A DNA stretch of 64,000 nucleotides from Pseudomonadota bacterium (GCA_023451735.1 JAEXYH010000088.1:1-64000); one strand, 5' to 3'. Positions 35,658 to 44,617 are shown, counted from the stretch's first letter. The notes: generated by a model from the sequence alone, not told the origin. A program made the numbers and translations.

Positions 35658-37463
35658 ATGACTGTTTTGCGCCCGAAAAGCTGCTCTGGTGTTGTGGATT
35701 TTTCCGCCGAACTCGGGCACGTTCGCCAATCATGGCTGCTGCAAGCTGGATCTGATCGCCCGGGGCGCTATCTGCTCAAACGCAGCATAGGCGGGCGTTC
35801 CAGGCATTTCGACGGGCGAGGATTCGTATTGATTCTACGATTTTTGGGATCCCTTAGTGCAACGGGCGTGTTGTTGGCGCTTCTGTTTTTCGCCGCTTCC
35901 CTGACGCCGAGCCTCATGCCCCGTTCCTGGCTCATCCAGGGCGTTCTGTCCGGCGCCTGCGCGGCGACGGGTTATGCGCTCGGCGTCTTCATCGGCTGGC
36001 TGTGGCGATATCTGGAGCTTCCCTGGTTTTCGAAACATGCGGCCCCCTTGCGGGCAACGACGCTTCTGTTTGCAATCATTGTGTCGGCCGTTTTTCTCTG
36101 GCACGCGGTCGAATGGCAGAATTCGATCCGTACCCTCTGGCAGATGGAACCGCAGGAAAGCGCCGATCCTTTTCGTCTTGCAGGGATTGCCGCGATCACT
36201 TTCGCTGTGCTGCTGGCGCTCGGCTGGCTTTTCCAGCTGGCCGCAAGCCGGTTTTCCGACTGGCTCGATGCGATAATGCCGCGTCGGGTTTCAAACGTCC
36301 TCGGCCTGACGCTGGCAATCGCGGTGTTCTGGCTCGTCGGGCAGGGCCTGCTCGTCAGATGGGCGCTTGATGCCACCGATGCCTCGTTCCAGAAGGCCGA
36401 TGCGCTGATCGAGCCGGACGAGACGCCGCCCACGAGCCCGTCCATGACCGGCGGGCCGGGATCGCTGGTCGGCTGGGATACGCTCGGGCGGCAGGGAAGG
36501 GTGTTCGTGTCGGGTGGCCCCAAAGCCTCGGCCATCGGCGAATTCCTGCGCAAGCCGGCTCTCGATCCGGTGCGCGTCTATGTCGGGCTCAACAGCGCTG
36601 AAACCGTCGAACAGCGTGCAGCCCTGGCCCTTGAGGAACTCCAACGGCAGGGCGGCTTCGAACGCTCGCTTCTTGTCGTTGTTGTGCCGACAGGCACCGG
36701 CTGGGTCGATCCGGCCGCCATGGATACGCTCGAATATCTGCATGATGGCGATGTCGCGAGTGTCGCCCTGCAATATTCCTACCTGTCGAGCTGGCTTTCG
36801 CTTTTGGTGGAGCCCGAGAACGGGCAGGATGCGGCGCGCGCGCTGTTCCAGGCCGTCTACGATCACTGGAAGACGCTGCCACGGGAAACGCGGCCACGGC
36901 TCTATCTGCATGGCCTCAGCCTAGGCGCCCTGAATTCGCAACTCTCCACCGACATTTATGATGTCGTCGCCGATCCTTTCCAGGGCGCGCTGTGGAGCGG
37001 CCCGCCATTTCGCAGCGCCAGATGGAATGCGATCACTGCGATGCGCGAGCCGGGCTCTCCCGCCTGGCTGCCAAAATTCCGCGACGGTTCGATCGTGCGC
37101 TTCGCAAACCAGATCGAGACCGCGTCGGACGGTTTTGCGCCCTGGGGGCCGATCCGCATGATCTATCTGCAATATGCGAGCGATCCGGTTACCTTTTTCG
37201 ACCCGTCCTCGTTTTTCCGCGAACCTGCCTGGCTCAAAGGCACCCGCGGGCCTGATGTCTCGCACAGCTTCACCTGGATACCGGTCGTGACGGGCCTGCA
37301 ACTGGCCGTCGACATGGCGATTGCCACCAGCTCGCCAATCGGCCACGGCCACGTTTATGCGCCCGAACATTACATTGACGCCTGGATCCCGCTGACGGAT
37401 CCCGCTGTGTCGCCCGATGACGTGACCCGTCTCAAGCAGCATTTTCAGTCGATCGCCCATTGA
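35658..37463 (+). CDS. Membrane alpha/beta-hydrolase (PF10081/PF15420 type)
   Basis: The 601-residue reading has an N-terminal membrane part of about five helices starting near residue 58 (GSLSATGVLLALLFFAASLT, then PSLMPRSWLIQGVLSGA) and a C-terminal hydrolase domain with nucleophile HGLSLGALNS near 421. The first 57 residues are not conserved-looking; TTG at 35829, seven bases after GAGG, would start the protein just at the first helix. Members are inner-membrane proteins of unknown substrate. Confidence 0.78.
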   Translation: MTVLRPKSCSGVVDFSAELGHVRQSWLLQAGSDRPGRYLLKRSIGGRSRHFDGRGFVLILRFLGSLSATGVLLALLFFAASLTPSLMPRSWLIQGVLSGACAATGYALGVFIGWLWRYLELPWFSKHAAPLRATTLLFAIIVSAVFLWHAVEWQNSIRTLWQMEPQESADPFRLAGIAAITFAVLLALGWLFQLAASRFSDWLDAIMPRRVSNVLGLTLAIAVFWLVGQGLLVRWALDATDASFQKADALIEPDETPPTSPSMTGGPGSLVGWDTLGRQGRVFVSGGPKASAIGEFLRKPALDPVRVYVGLNSAETVEQRAALALEELQRQGGFERSLLVVVVPTGTGWVDPAAMDTLEYLHDGDVASVALQYSYLSSWLSLLVEPENGQDAARALFQAVYDHWKTLPRETRPRLYLHGLSLGALNSQLSTDIYDVVADPFQGALWSGPPFRSARWNAITAMREPGSPAWLPKFRDGSIVRFANQIETASDGFAPWGPIRMIYLQYASDPVTFFDPSSFFREPAWLKGTRGPDVSHSFTWIPVVTGLQLAVDMAIATSSPIGHGHVYAPEHYIDAWIPLTDPAVSPDDVTRLKQHFQSIAH

Positions 37464-37757
37464 GCTGTCAGCCGCCGGAACGACAGATGTTCCAGATTGG
37501 AAACACAGCGTCCATCATATTGTGATGAACGGATGATATGTGTTCGGCCGAAACTGAAGCTGAGACTGCACGTCATTGTTTCTACTTGGTTTAATTGCTG
37601 TACTTGTGATGATCTGCCTCAAGGAAATATCCGTTGGCCGCTCCATTGTTGGTCGGTAACGGTTTCGTTGACTGCGCCCGAAACCCTTGCCTTGAGGTGC
37701 CAGCCGGTCGATATCCGGACCTGTAGTTTTTCAATTGATCAACTGGAAGTGACAGAC
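37464..37757. other. Untranslated region upstream of glycerol dehydrogenase
   Basis: The frame stays open from 37497 to the gldA start, but the in-frame peptide (Cys- and Trp-rich) has no resemblance to the enzyme family, so it is treated as non-coding. CATCATATTGTGATG at about 37512-37526 is an imperfect inverted repeat that could be a regulator site. No clear promoter was found. Confidence 0.4.
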
Positions 37758-38849
37758 ATGACCAAGCGAATTTTTGCCTCCCCCGGCCGTTATATTCAGG
37801 GAAGCGGCGTCATTGCCGAACTGGGCGATTATCTTTCCCAAATGGGCACGAAGGCTCTTTTGGTATCAGACGATATCGTCTGGGGCCTGATCGGCCAGAA
37901 GGTCGAGACTGCCGTCTCCGGCAAGGTCGAGTTCGCCCGTGAAAAATTCAGCGGCGAAGCCTCCACCAACGAGATCAACCGCCTCGTCGAGGTGGCGAAG
38001 AAAAACGGCACCGATCTCGTTGTCGGCATCGGCGGCGGCAAGACGCTGGATACGGTCAAGGCCGTGGCCGACGAGCTGAAGAGCCCCGTCATCATCGTGC
38101 CCACCATTGCCTCCACCGATGCGCCCTGCAGCGCGCTCTCGGTCATCTATTCCGATGACGGCGTGTTCGAGAAATACCGCTTCTATGCCAAGAACCCCGA
38201 CCTCGTTCTGGTCGATACCTGGATCTGCGCCCAGGCGCCGGTTCGCCTCTTCGCATCGGGCATCGCCGATGGTCTGGCCACTTACGTCGAGGCGCTCGCC
38301 GTCCAGCGTTCCAACTCGAAAACCATGGTCGGCGGCTCCGCCACCATCGCCGGCATGGCGATTGCCGAAGCCTGCGAAAAGACGCTGCTCACCTACGGCG
38401 TCAGTGCCTATCAGGCCGTCGAACAGAAGCTGGTGACGCCGGCCGTCGAAGCGGTCGTTGAAGCTGCCACGCTTCTCTCCGGCCTCGGATTCGAAAACGG
38501 CGGTCTTGCCGCAGCCCACGCCATCCACAACGGCTTCACCGCGCTCTCCGGCGATATCCATCACCTGACCCACGGCGAAAAGGTTGCCTATGGCACGCTC
38601 GCCCACATGATCCTCGAACAGCGCCCCGACGACGAGATCGCCGGTTATATCGACTTCTACCGCTCGATAAAAATGCCGGTGACGCTCGCCGAACTGCATT
38701 TGGAAGGCGTGTCCCGCGAAGACCTGATCAAGGTCGGCCAACTTGCCAACAGCAAGGACGACACGCTGCAGAACCTGCGCGCCGATTTCACGGCGGAAGA
38801 AGTGGCTGATGCTATCTTTGCCGTGGATGCACTGGCGAAGGTTGTTTGA
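37758..38849 (+). CDS. gldA: Glycerol dehydrogenase
   Basis: ATG 37758 (MTKRIFASPGRYIQGSGVIA) gives 363 residues, the GldA length. It belongs to the iron-type alcohol dehydrogenase family: GIGGGKTLDTVKA binds NAD near residue 95, PTIASTDAPCSALSV follows, and the metal ligands are in IADGLATYVEA (Asp near 171), AAAHAIHNGF (His near 255) and HHLTHGEKVAYG (His near 272). It oxidises glycerol to dihydroxyacetone in the cytoplasm. A terminator follows. Confidence 0.93.
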   Translation: MTKRIFASPGRYIQGSGVIAELGDYLSQMGTKALLVSDDIVWGLIGQKVETAVSGKVEFAREKFSGEASTNEINRLVEVAKKNGTDLVVGIGGGKTLDTVKAVADELKSPVIIVPTIASTDAPCSALSVIYSDDGVFEKYRFYAKNPDLVLVDTWICAQAPVRLFASGIADGLATYVEALAVQRSNSKTMVGGSATIAGMAIAEACEKTLLTYGVSAYQAVEQKLVTPAVEAVVEAATLLSGLGFENGGLAAAHAIHNGFTALSGDIHHLTHGEKVAYGTLAHMILEQRPDDEIAGYIDFYRSIKMPVTLAELHLEGVSREDLIKVGQLANSKDDTLQNLRADFTAEEVADAIFAVDALAKVV

Positions 38850-38859
38850 TCGATAAATG

Positions 38860-38889
38860 CGCCGGGCATCTTCGGGTGCCCGGTTTTTT
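38860..38889 (+). terminator. Terminator of gldA
   Basis: CCGGGCA (38862-38868) pairs with TGCCCGG (38877-38883), with a T6 run at 38884-38889. The loop contains TTCG. Confidence 0.9.
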
Positions 38890-38939
38890 CCCGTCGGCAT
38901 CGCCGCTCGCTGCCGCTATCGTGAGCAGGTGAGCGGCGA

Positions 38940-39266
38940 CTAAGCCACCAGCGCCTTGGCCGTCCCTTCAGGATCGACCGCGATCACCTTGAGATAGGCA
39001 CGCGCCGGCTGATCCGGCTCGGAGCGCCCCTGTTCCCAATCCCGCAATGTGCCGAGCGGAATCCTGTAGCGCGCCGAAAACTCTTCCTGTGTGAGACCAA
39101 GCGCCCGACGAATCACCTTCACCCGCGGCATGCGGGAGGCTGTGCGAAACTGTTCCGCCGTCATCGGCGGATTGTCGGGATCGGCCAGCGCATTGGCTTC
39201 CGCTTCCTCGTCGGTCATGGCGTCGAGGTAAGACCAGTCGGTTTTGTTGTCTCTCTCAGCTGGCAT
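38940..39266 (-). CDS. Helix-turn-helix antitoxin-type regulator
   Basis: The 108-residue protein has an acidic N-terminal half (YLDAMTDEEAEANALADPDN) and a Cro/CI-type helix-turn-helix in VKVIRRALGLTQEEFSARYR followed by IPLGTLRDWEQGRSEPDQPA. This is the usual antitoxin paired with BrnT-type toxins in alphaproteobacteria: it would bind the toxin and repress the shared promoter. Its ATG overlaps the end of the toxin frame by 11 bases, so translation is coupled. Confidence 0.85.
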   Translation of the reverse strand: MPAERDNKTDWSYLDAMTDEEAEANALADPDNPPMTAEQFRTASRMPRVKVIRRALGLTQEEFSARYRIPLGTLRDWEQGRSEPDQPARAYLKVIAVDPEGTAKALVA

Positions 39267-39531
39267 TGTCGTATTCCCGTCGTTCAGCGCGGGTCGATTT
39301 TCGCGCAGAGATAAAACGAATTGCCTCTCCGCGCTCGGTATAGATCACAGTCAGAAATCGGCCGTTGCAAAGCCCAATAATACGTCGCCCGACCTCGTAG
39401 TAATCCATCGATCGTTTTTCGATGTCTAGGGCAGATGGGGAATCGAAAACCGACAATGTGTCGGCGAACGTGACGCCATGCTTGGCGAAATTGGCTTCAG
39501 CGTTCAGGTGATCCCATTCGAAGTTTAGAAT
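39256..39531 (-). CDS. brnT: BrnT-type ribonuclease toxin with no ordinary start codon
   Basis: The frame reads ILNFEWDHLNAEANFAKHGV and then TFADTLSVFDSPSALDIEKR, closing with TVIYTERGEAIRFISARKST. That is the full BrnT layout of about 91 residues. BrnT is a RelE-fold RNase that stops translation. The conserved N-terminus begins with ATT at 39531, preceded by CCC, TCC and an in-frame TAG. There is no ATG, GTG or TTG before the TTG at 39456, which would delete the first 25 residues. It may start at ATT, or be a start-lost toxin. No ribosome binding site is seen. The antitoxin gene overlaps its end. Confidence 0.7.
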   Translation of the reverse strand: MLNFEWDHLNAEANFAKHGVTFADTLSVFDSPSALDIEKRSMDYYEVGRRIIGLCNGRFLTVIYTERGEAIRFISARKSTRAERREYDNAS

Positions 39532-39592
39532 GGGGGACTACGGATTTCCAGTAGTGGGGCGCCAGCCACTCAGAGAGTAGCTGGCGAGTTAA

Positions 39593-40351
39593 TTACTTTT
39601 TGCTCAAGATAGAGCGAACGCTGACCTTTGACTGCAGGCGGTCTGCGATTGGATCCCATCTGTCCGAGATTTCTTGCGCAAGTGCTTGCAACTGCTTTCT
39701 TCTTTGCTTGTAACGCTTTGCCGCAAAATAAACCTCCTCGGAAAAAAAACGTCTGCAACCATGCACATTTCGATATCCGCATTGCCTAAATGGTTCAGGT
39801 CATGTTCTGCAAACCAGTGAAGCAGGGTTGCAAACAGCACACCACGTTCGTTGCTTTCGGCAGATTGAAGCGGCCAGTTCTTTCCGAAATACGGCTTTGC
39901 CAAACCTATGAAGGGATCTCGAAAGCCAGACTGCATTCTTTTCAGCAGAACCGGTGCTTTGATGCGCACATCAATCCCGCCTAACTCCATTCTCTGAGGT
40001 ATGTCTCCGGTGAGTTCGACGCGGCAGGTCGACGCGGCAGGTCGACGGTATTTGCCAAAGCGTTGATTTAACATGAGCAATGGCGTCCATTGCATTGAAA
40101 AGGCGTTGCTCATGATGATCCGAATTGGCCTCTCGATGCTGGTAAATTTTGTCGAGATTGTCGAGGCGAGTGGAATCGCTGCATTTCGACACAAGGAAAT
40201 GGCTAGTTGCGCGTTCGATGTCGGGATACATCGTATCCATGATAAATGTGGGAGGCTGAAGAGCGTTCTCGATAATCGTTACCCGCTTTTGCGGTGTCGC
40301 GAATGCATATTCGATTAACTTGTGAGCGCTTATTACTTTTTCGGTTGCCAT
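39593..40351 (-). pseudogene. Frameshifted gene of unknown function (about 250 codons if intact)
   Basis: Three protein-like stretches lie in successive frames on the minus strand. The first starts at ATG 40351 (MATEKVISAHKLIEYAFATP). It joins the second (VELTGDIPQRMELGGIDVRI, then ATLLHWFAEHDLNHLGNADI) if one copy of the 13-bp tandem duplication at 40018-40043 is removed. The second joins the third (SEEVYFAAKRYKQRRKQLQA, ending VRSILSKK) if one T is added to the T8 run at 39742-39749. No known family was recognised. The composition is less GC-rich than the neighbours, fitting acquired DNA. Confidence 0.65.
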
Positions 40352-40582
40352 TCTTTTATCCTTTTGCGCTTTGCGCATGGGAGGAATGCCGTCGCCAACT
40401 CGACTTCAAGAAAGACTCCCCATACAATGACCTTGCTACAGGGTGGAGAGCTTCTCTTCGCCCCACGAGAGCGACAGCTTGTTCGTGGTATCCAAAGCCG
40501 AGACCGCCAAGTCTCGGCTTTGGTGTTTTTAGGAGTTGCGCAGATGCGCATTCCTTTATGCGTTTCAGTCCCTCATACGGCG
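40352..40582. other. Accessory gap with a plus-strand terminator
   Basis: No gene is supported here. CCAAAGCCGAGA (40492-40503) pairs with TCTCGGCTTTGG (40512-40523) and is followed by TGTTTTTAGG, a plus-strand terminator with no plus-strand gene upstream. Another inverted repeat (CCACGA/TCGTGG, 40463-40468/40483-40488) lies just before it. An unannotated plus-strand RNA, partly antisense to the broken gene, is possible. Confidence 0.45.
40492..40530 (+). terminator. Orphan plus-strand terminator
   Basis: A perfect 12-bp stem with an 8-base loop and TGTTTTT tail. No plus-strand gene precedes it within the accessory patch. Confidence 0.7.
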
Positions 40583-40611
40583 AAAGCCCAGGGATATGAT
40601 CCCTGGGCTTT
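40583..40611 (-). terminator. Likely terminator of nrdJ
   Basis: AAAGCCCAGGGA (40583-40594) and TCCCTGGGCTTT (40600-40611) form a perfect 12-bp stem with a five-base loop, 38 bases after the nrdJ stop on the minus strand. The T stretch is short. Confidence 0.65.
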
Positions 40612-40648
40612 CCAAAACTCATAACCGAAGTTCCTCGGTGTTTCTCCA

Positions 40649-43600
40649 TCAAGAGCAACCGCTCGTGGCACCACACGTGTCGCACTTCTCACACGTCCCG
40701 TTCCGCACCATCGTAAAATTCTGGCACTCGGAGCACATGTTGCCGGTATAACCCTGCATGATCGACTTCATGCGGCGGTCGGCTTCGACCTTTTTGGCTT
40801 CGGTCTTGGCAGCTGCTGCGTCGGCTTCGGCCTTGTCGGAGAAGAGCGCGGTCGCGACCTGCTTTTCTTCCGTCACCACCTCGTCCAGCACTTCCTCGGC
40901 AATCTCTTCGGCCAGTTCCTTGGCGCGCTCTTCGTAATCGCGCTTGAAGGCGACGATTTCAGAGGTCGAAATGGCAACTGCCGGCTCCAGCTTGCGGGCC
41001 GTGTTTCCGGCAATCGAGGTGACGCTGGCGGAAGCGCGGGCAGGGGCGGCGGTGGCCGAACCCTTGGCTTCGGAACCACTCATCGCGCCGCCCTGGATCA
41101 GGGTCGGCTTGTAGCCGCGGGTCCAGCCGGTCGAGACGAGCTGTGTCTTGCCTTCCTTGATACCCTTGCCGAGCGCCGTGTTGGAAAAGTCCGACGTATC
41201 GACGTGGGCCAGGTCATGACGGCCGAGATAGGAAACGGCGAGTTCGCGGAACACGTAGTCGAGGATCGACGTGGCGTTCTTGATCGCGTCATTGCCCGTC
41301 ACGATGCCGGCCGGCTCGAACTTGGTGAAGGTGAAAGCCTCCACGTATTCTTCCAGCGGCACGCCGTACTGGAGACCCAGCGAGATGGCGATGGCAAAAT
41401 TGTTCATCATCGCACGGAAGGCAGCACCTTCCTTGTGCATGTCGATGAAGATCTCGCCGATCCGGCCATCACCGAATTCGCCGGTGCGCAGATAGACCTT
41501 GTGACCGCCGACATTGGCCTTCTGGGTGTAACCCTGACGGCGGTTCGGCAGTTTTTCACGTTCGCGAGTGACGCGCTCGATGACGCGCTCTACGATCTTT
41601 TCGGTGATCTGTACGGCCTGTGCCGCGGTCGGAGCCTGTACCAGTTCCTCGATCGCGTCTTCCGCATCGTCCTCGTCGATAAGCGAGGCGTTCAGCGGCT
41701 GCGACAGCTTGGAACCGTCACGATAGAGAGCGTTGGCCTTCAGAGCCAGTTTCCAGGACAGCATGTAGGCTGCGCCGCAATCCTCGACGGTTGCGTCGTT
41801 CGGCATGTTGATCGTCTTGGAGATCGCACCCGAGATGAACGGCTGGGCAGCCGCCATCATGCGGATATGGCTTTCGACCGAGAGATAACGCTTGCCGATC
41901 TTGCCGCAGGGGTTGGCGCAATCGAAGACGGCGAGATGCTCGTCCTTGAGGAACGGCGCGCCTTCCAGCGTCATCGCACCGCAGACATGGATGTTGGCAG
42001 CCTCGATGTCCTTCTTCGAGAAGCCGATATGCTCGAGCAGGTTGAAGCTCATGTCAGCGAGCTGCTCGTCGGTAACTTTCAGCGTGTTCTTGAGGAAGTC
42101 GGTACCGAGCGTCCACTGGTTGAAGACGAACTTGATGTCGAAGGCAGCCTTGGTGGCGCCGTTGATCGCTTCGATCTTCTCGTCCGAAAAGCCCTTGGCC
42201 TTCAGCGTGCCGGGGTTGATGCCCGGAGCCTGGTTCAGGTTGCCGTGACCGATGGCATAGGCCTCGATTTCGGCGATCTGGCTTTCGGTGTAACCGAGTG
42301 TACGCAGAGCTTCCGGAACCGCACCGTTGATGATCTTGAAGTAACCGCCACCGGCAAGCTTCTTGAACTTCACGAGCGCAAAGTCGGGCTCGATGCCGGT
42401 CGTGTCGCAATCCATGACGAGGCCGATCGTGCCGGTCGGCGCGATAACGGTCGTCTGGGCGTTGCGGTAACCGTGCTTTTCACCAAGTTCCAGCGCCTTG
42501 TCCCAAGCGGCCTTGGCGTGAGCCGACAGCGTCTGGTCCGGGTTTTCCGAATGATAGAGCGGAACCGGATCGACGGAGAGCTGCTCGTAGCCGGTCGTCT
42601 CGCCGTAGGCTGCACGGCGATGGTTGCGGATGACCCGCAGCATGCTTTCGCGGTTCGGCGCAAAGTTCGGGAACGGGCCGAGCTCGCCAGCCATTTCAGC
42701 CGAGGTCGCATAGGAAATACCGGTCATGATCGCGGTCAGCGAACCAGCAATCGCACGGCCTTCCTTCGAATCGTAGGGAATACCCGACGACATCAGGAAA
42801 CCGCCGATGTTTGCATAGCCGAGGCCGAGCGTACGGTACTGGTAGGAGAGTTCGGCAATTTCCTTCGACGGGAACTGCGCCATCATCACCGACACTTCGA
42901 GAACGACGGTCCACAGGCGAACGGCATGTTCGTAGTCTGCGATCGCAATGTTCTTGGTCGCCTTGTCCTTGAACTGGAGAAGGTTGAGCGAGGCAAGGTT
43001 GCAGGCCGTGTCGTCGAGGAACATGTATTCCGAGCACGGGTTGGAGCCGCGGATCGGGCCACCGGCCGGCGAGGTGTGCCAGTCGTTCATCGTCGTGTTG
43101 AAGTGGATGCCCGGATCGGCAGACGCCCATGCGGCATAGGAAATCTGTTCCCACAGATCCTTGGCCTTCAAGGTCTTCATCACCTTGCCGTCCTTACGGG
43201 CGGTCAGGTTCCACTCGCCATCGTTCTCGACAGCCTTGAGGAAGTTGTCCTTCAAGGAGACGGAGTTGTTGGAGTTCTGGCCCGACACGGTGAGGTAGGC
43301 TTCCGAATCCCAGTCAGTGTCATAGGTCTTGAATTCAAGATCCTTGTAGCCCTGCTGGGCGAACTGGATGACGCGCTTGACGTAGTTTTCCGGAACCAGG
43401 TCCTTCTTGGCAGCGCGGATTTCGCGCTTCAGGGCCGGGTTCTTGGCCGGGTCGTAGCAGTCGTCGTCAGAGCCTTCGCAATTGACGCAGGCCTTCATGA
43501 TCGCCTTCAGGTGCTTGGCGACGATCTTCGAACCGGTGACGAGGGCGGCAACCTTCTGCTCTTCCTTGACCTTCCAGTTGATATATTCCTCGATATCCGG

Positions 43601-44461
43601 ATGGTCGATATCGACGACGACCATCTTGGCCGCACGACGGGTCGTGCCGCCAGACTTGATCGCGCCCGCTGCCCGGTCGCCGATCTTCAGGAAGCTCATC
43701 AGGCCGGAGGAACGGCCGCCGCCGGAAAGTTTTTCGCCTTCGCCGCGCAGGTGGGAGAAGTTCGAGCCGGTGCCGGAGCCGTATTTGAACAGGCGTGCTT
43801 CGCGAACCCACAGGTCCATGATGCCGCCTTCGTTGACCAGGTCGTCACCGACGGACTGGATGAAGCAGGCATGCGGCTGCGGATGTTCGTAGGACGACTT
43901 GGACTTGGTCAGCTTGCCGGTGAAGGGGTCGACATAGAAATGGCCTTGGCCGGGACCGTCGATGCCATAGGCCCAGTGCAGGCCGGTGTTGAACCACTGC
44001 GGCGAGTTCGGGGCAACGCGCTGTGTGGCGAGCATGTAAGCCAGCTCGTCCATGAACGCGGCCGCGTCGTCTTCGGACGAGAAATAGCCACCCTTCCAGC
44101 CCCAATAGGTCCAGGTGCCGGCAAGACGCGAAAAGACCTGGCGGGCATCGGTTTCAGAACCGTAGCGCTCGCCTTCCGGAATATCCTTCATCGCCTTCTC
44201 GTCGGCGACCGAGCGCCACAGGAAGGAAGGAACGTCGTTTTCCTCAACCCGCTTCAGGACCTTCGGCACACCCGCCTTGCGGAAATATTTTTGCGCCAGA
44301 ACGTCGGTTGCGACCTGGGAGAACTGCGACGGCACGTCAATATCGGCAAGGCGGAAGACGATGGAACCATCCGGATTGCGGATCTCGCTGGTCGCCTTGC
44401 GGAACTCGATAGTCCCGTAGGCGCCTGTCTCAGGCTTCGTGAAACGACGTTCGATGCGCAT
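40649..44461 (-). CDS. nrdJ: Adenosylcobalamin-dependent (class II) ribonucleotide reductase
   Basis: From ATG 44461 (MRIERRFTKPETGAYGTIEF, with AGAGGC ahead) the protein is 1,270 residues, the rhizobial size; the reading to 44551 adds 30 non-conserved residues. It makes deoxyribonucleotides by a B12-generated radical, with or without oxygen. The first active-site Cys is in PQPHACFIQSVGDDL, the radical-site NPCSEYMFLDDTAC is near 472, and PTGTIGLVMDCDTTG is near 680. The end has a redox/zinc motif CSECQNFTMVRNGTCEKC. It is probably the main reductase of the cell. Two NrdR boxes lie upstream. Confidence 0.96.
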   Translation of the reverse strand: MRIERRFTKPETGAYGTIEFRKATSEIRNPDGSIVFRLADIDVPSQFSQVATDVLAQKYFRKAGVPKVLKRVEENDVPSFLWRSVADEKAMKDIPEGERYGSETDARQVFSRLAGTWTYWGWKGGYFSSEDDAAAFMDELAYMLATQRVAPNSPQWFNTGLHWAYGIDGPGQGHFYVDPFTGKLTKSKSSYEHPQPHACFIQSVGDDLVNEGGIMDLWVREARLFKYGSGTGSNFSHLRGEGEKLSGGGRSSGLMSFLKIGDRAAGAIKSGGTTRRAAKMVVVDIDHPDIEEYINWKVKEEQKVAALVTGSKIVAKHLKAIMKACVNCEGSDDDCYDPAKNPALKREIRAAKKDLVPENYVKRVIQFAQQGYKDLEFKTYDTDWDSEAYLTVSGQNSNNSVSLKDNFLKAVENDGEWNLTARKDGKVMKTLKAKDLWEQISYAAWASADPGIHFNTTMNDWHTSPAGGPIRGSNPCSEYMFLDDTACNLASLNLLQFKDKATKNIAIADYEHAVRLWTVVLEVSVMMAQFPSKEIAELSYQYRTLGLGYANIGGFLMSSGIPYDSKEGRAIAGSLTAIMTGISYATSAEMAGELGPFPNFAPNRESMLRVIRNHRRAAYGETTGYEQLSVDPVPLYHSENPDQTLSAHAKAAWDKALELGEKHGYRNAQTTVIAPTGTIGLVMDCDTTGIEPDFALVKFKKLAGGGYFKIINGAVPEALRTLGYTESQIAEIEAYAIGHGNLNQAPGINPGTLKAKGFSDEKIEAINGATKAAFDIKFVFNQWTLGTDFLKNTLKVTDEQLADMSFNLLEHIGFSKKDIEAANIHVCGAMTLEGAPFLKDEHLAVFDCANPCGKIGKRYLSVESHIRMMAAAQPFISGAISKTINMPNDATVEDCGAAYMLSWKLALKANALYRDGSKLSQPLNASLIDEDDAEDAIEELVQAPTAAQAVQITEKIVERVIERVTREREKLPNRRQGYTQKANVGGHKVYLRTGEFGDGRIGEIFIDMHKEGAAFRAMMNNFAIAISLGLQYGVPLEEYVEAFTFTKFEPAGIVTGNDAIKNATSILDYVFRELAVSYLGRHDLAHVDTSDFSNTALGKGIKEGKTQLVSTGWTRGYKPTLIQGGAMSGSEAKGSATAAPARASASVTSIAGNTARKLEPAVAISTSEIVAFKRDYEERAKELAEEIAEEVLDEVVTEEKQVATALFSDKAEADAAAAKTEAKKVEADRRMKSIMQGYTGNMCSECQNFTMVRNGTCEKCDTCGATSGCS

Positions 44462-44569
44462 TGCCTCTAGTCCCTCATCCTTTGGCGCCCCAGAAGGCGC
44501 ACGTGTTCGATGCGGCTGCTCTCCATCATGGGCAACCGGCTGAAATGTCATCCAGACTCATTGGATGTA

Positions 44570-44617
44570 TGTCTGTATATTGTGCTGGATGATGGCTGCC
44601 AACACTAAATATAGTAT
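44570..44617 (-). promoter_or_regulatory. Two NrdR boxes upstream of nrdJ
   Basis: The 16-base site at 44602-44617 reads ACACTAAATATAGTAT, matching 14 of 16 positions of the NrdR consensus ACACWATATATWGTGT. A second, weaker site at 44570-44585 keeps a full ATATTGTG half. Their centres are 32 bases apart, three helical turns, the usual spacing for cooperative NrdR binding. NrdR is the ATP/dATP-sensing repressor of ribonucleotide reductase genes. Confidence 0.75.

Noticed and set aside
37497..37757. N-terminal extension of glycerol dehydrogenase by 87 codons
   Set aside because: The extension is unlike any family member; the ATG at 37758 gives the normal GldA N-terminus and length.
44462..44570. 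Possible cobalamin riboswitch ahead of the B12-dependent reductase
   Set aside because: No B12-box-like sequence or multi-stem fold was found; the NrdR boxes explain the regulation better.
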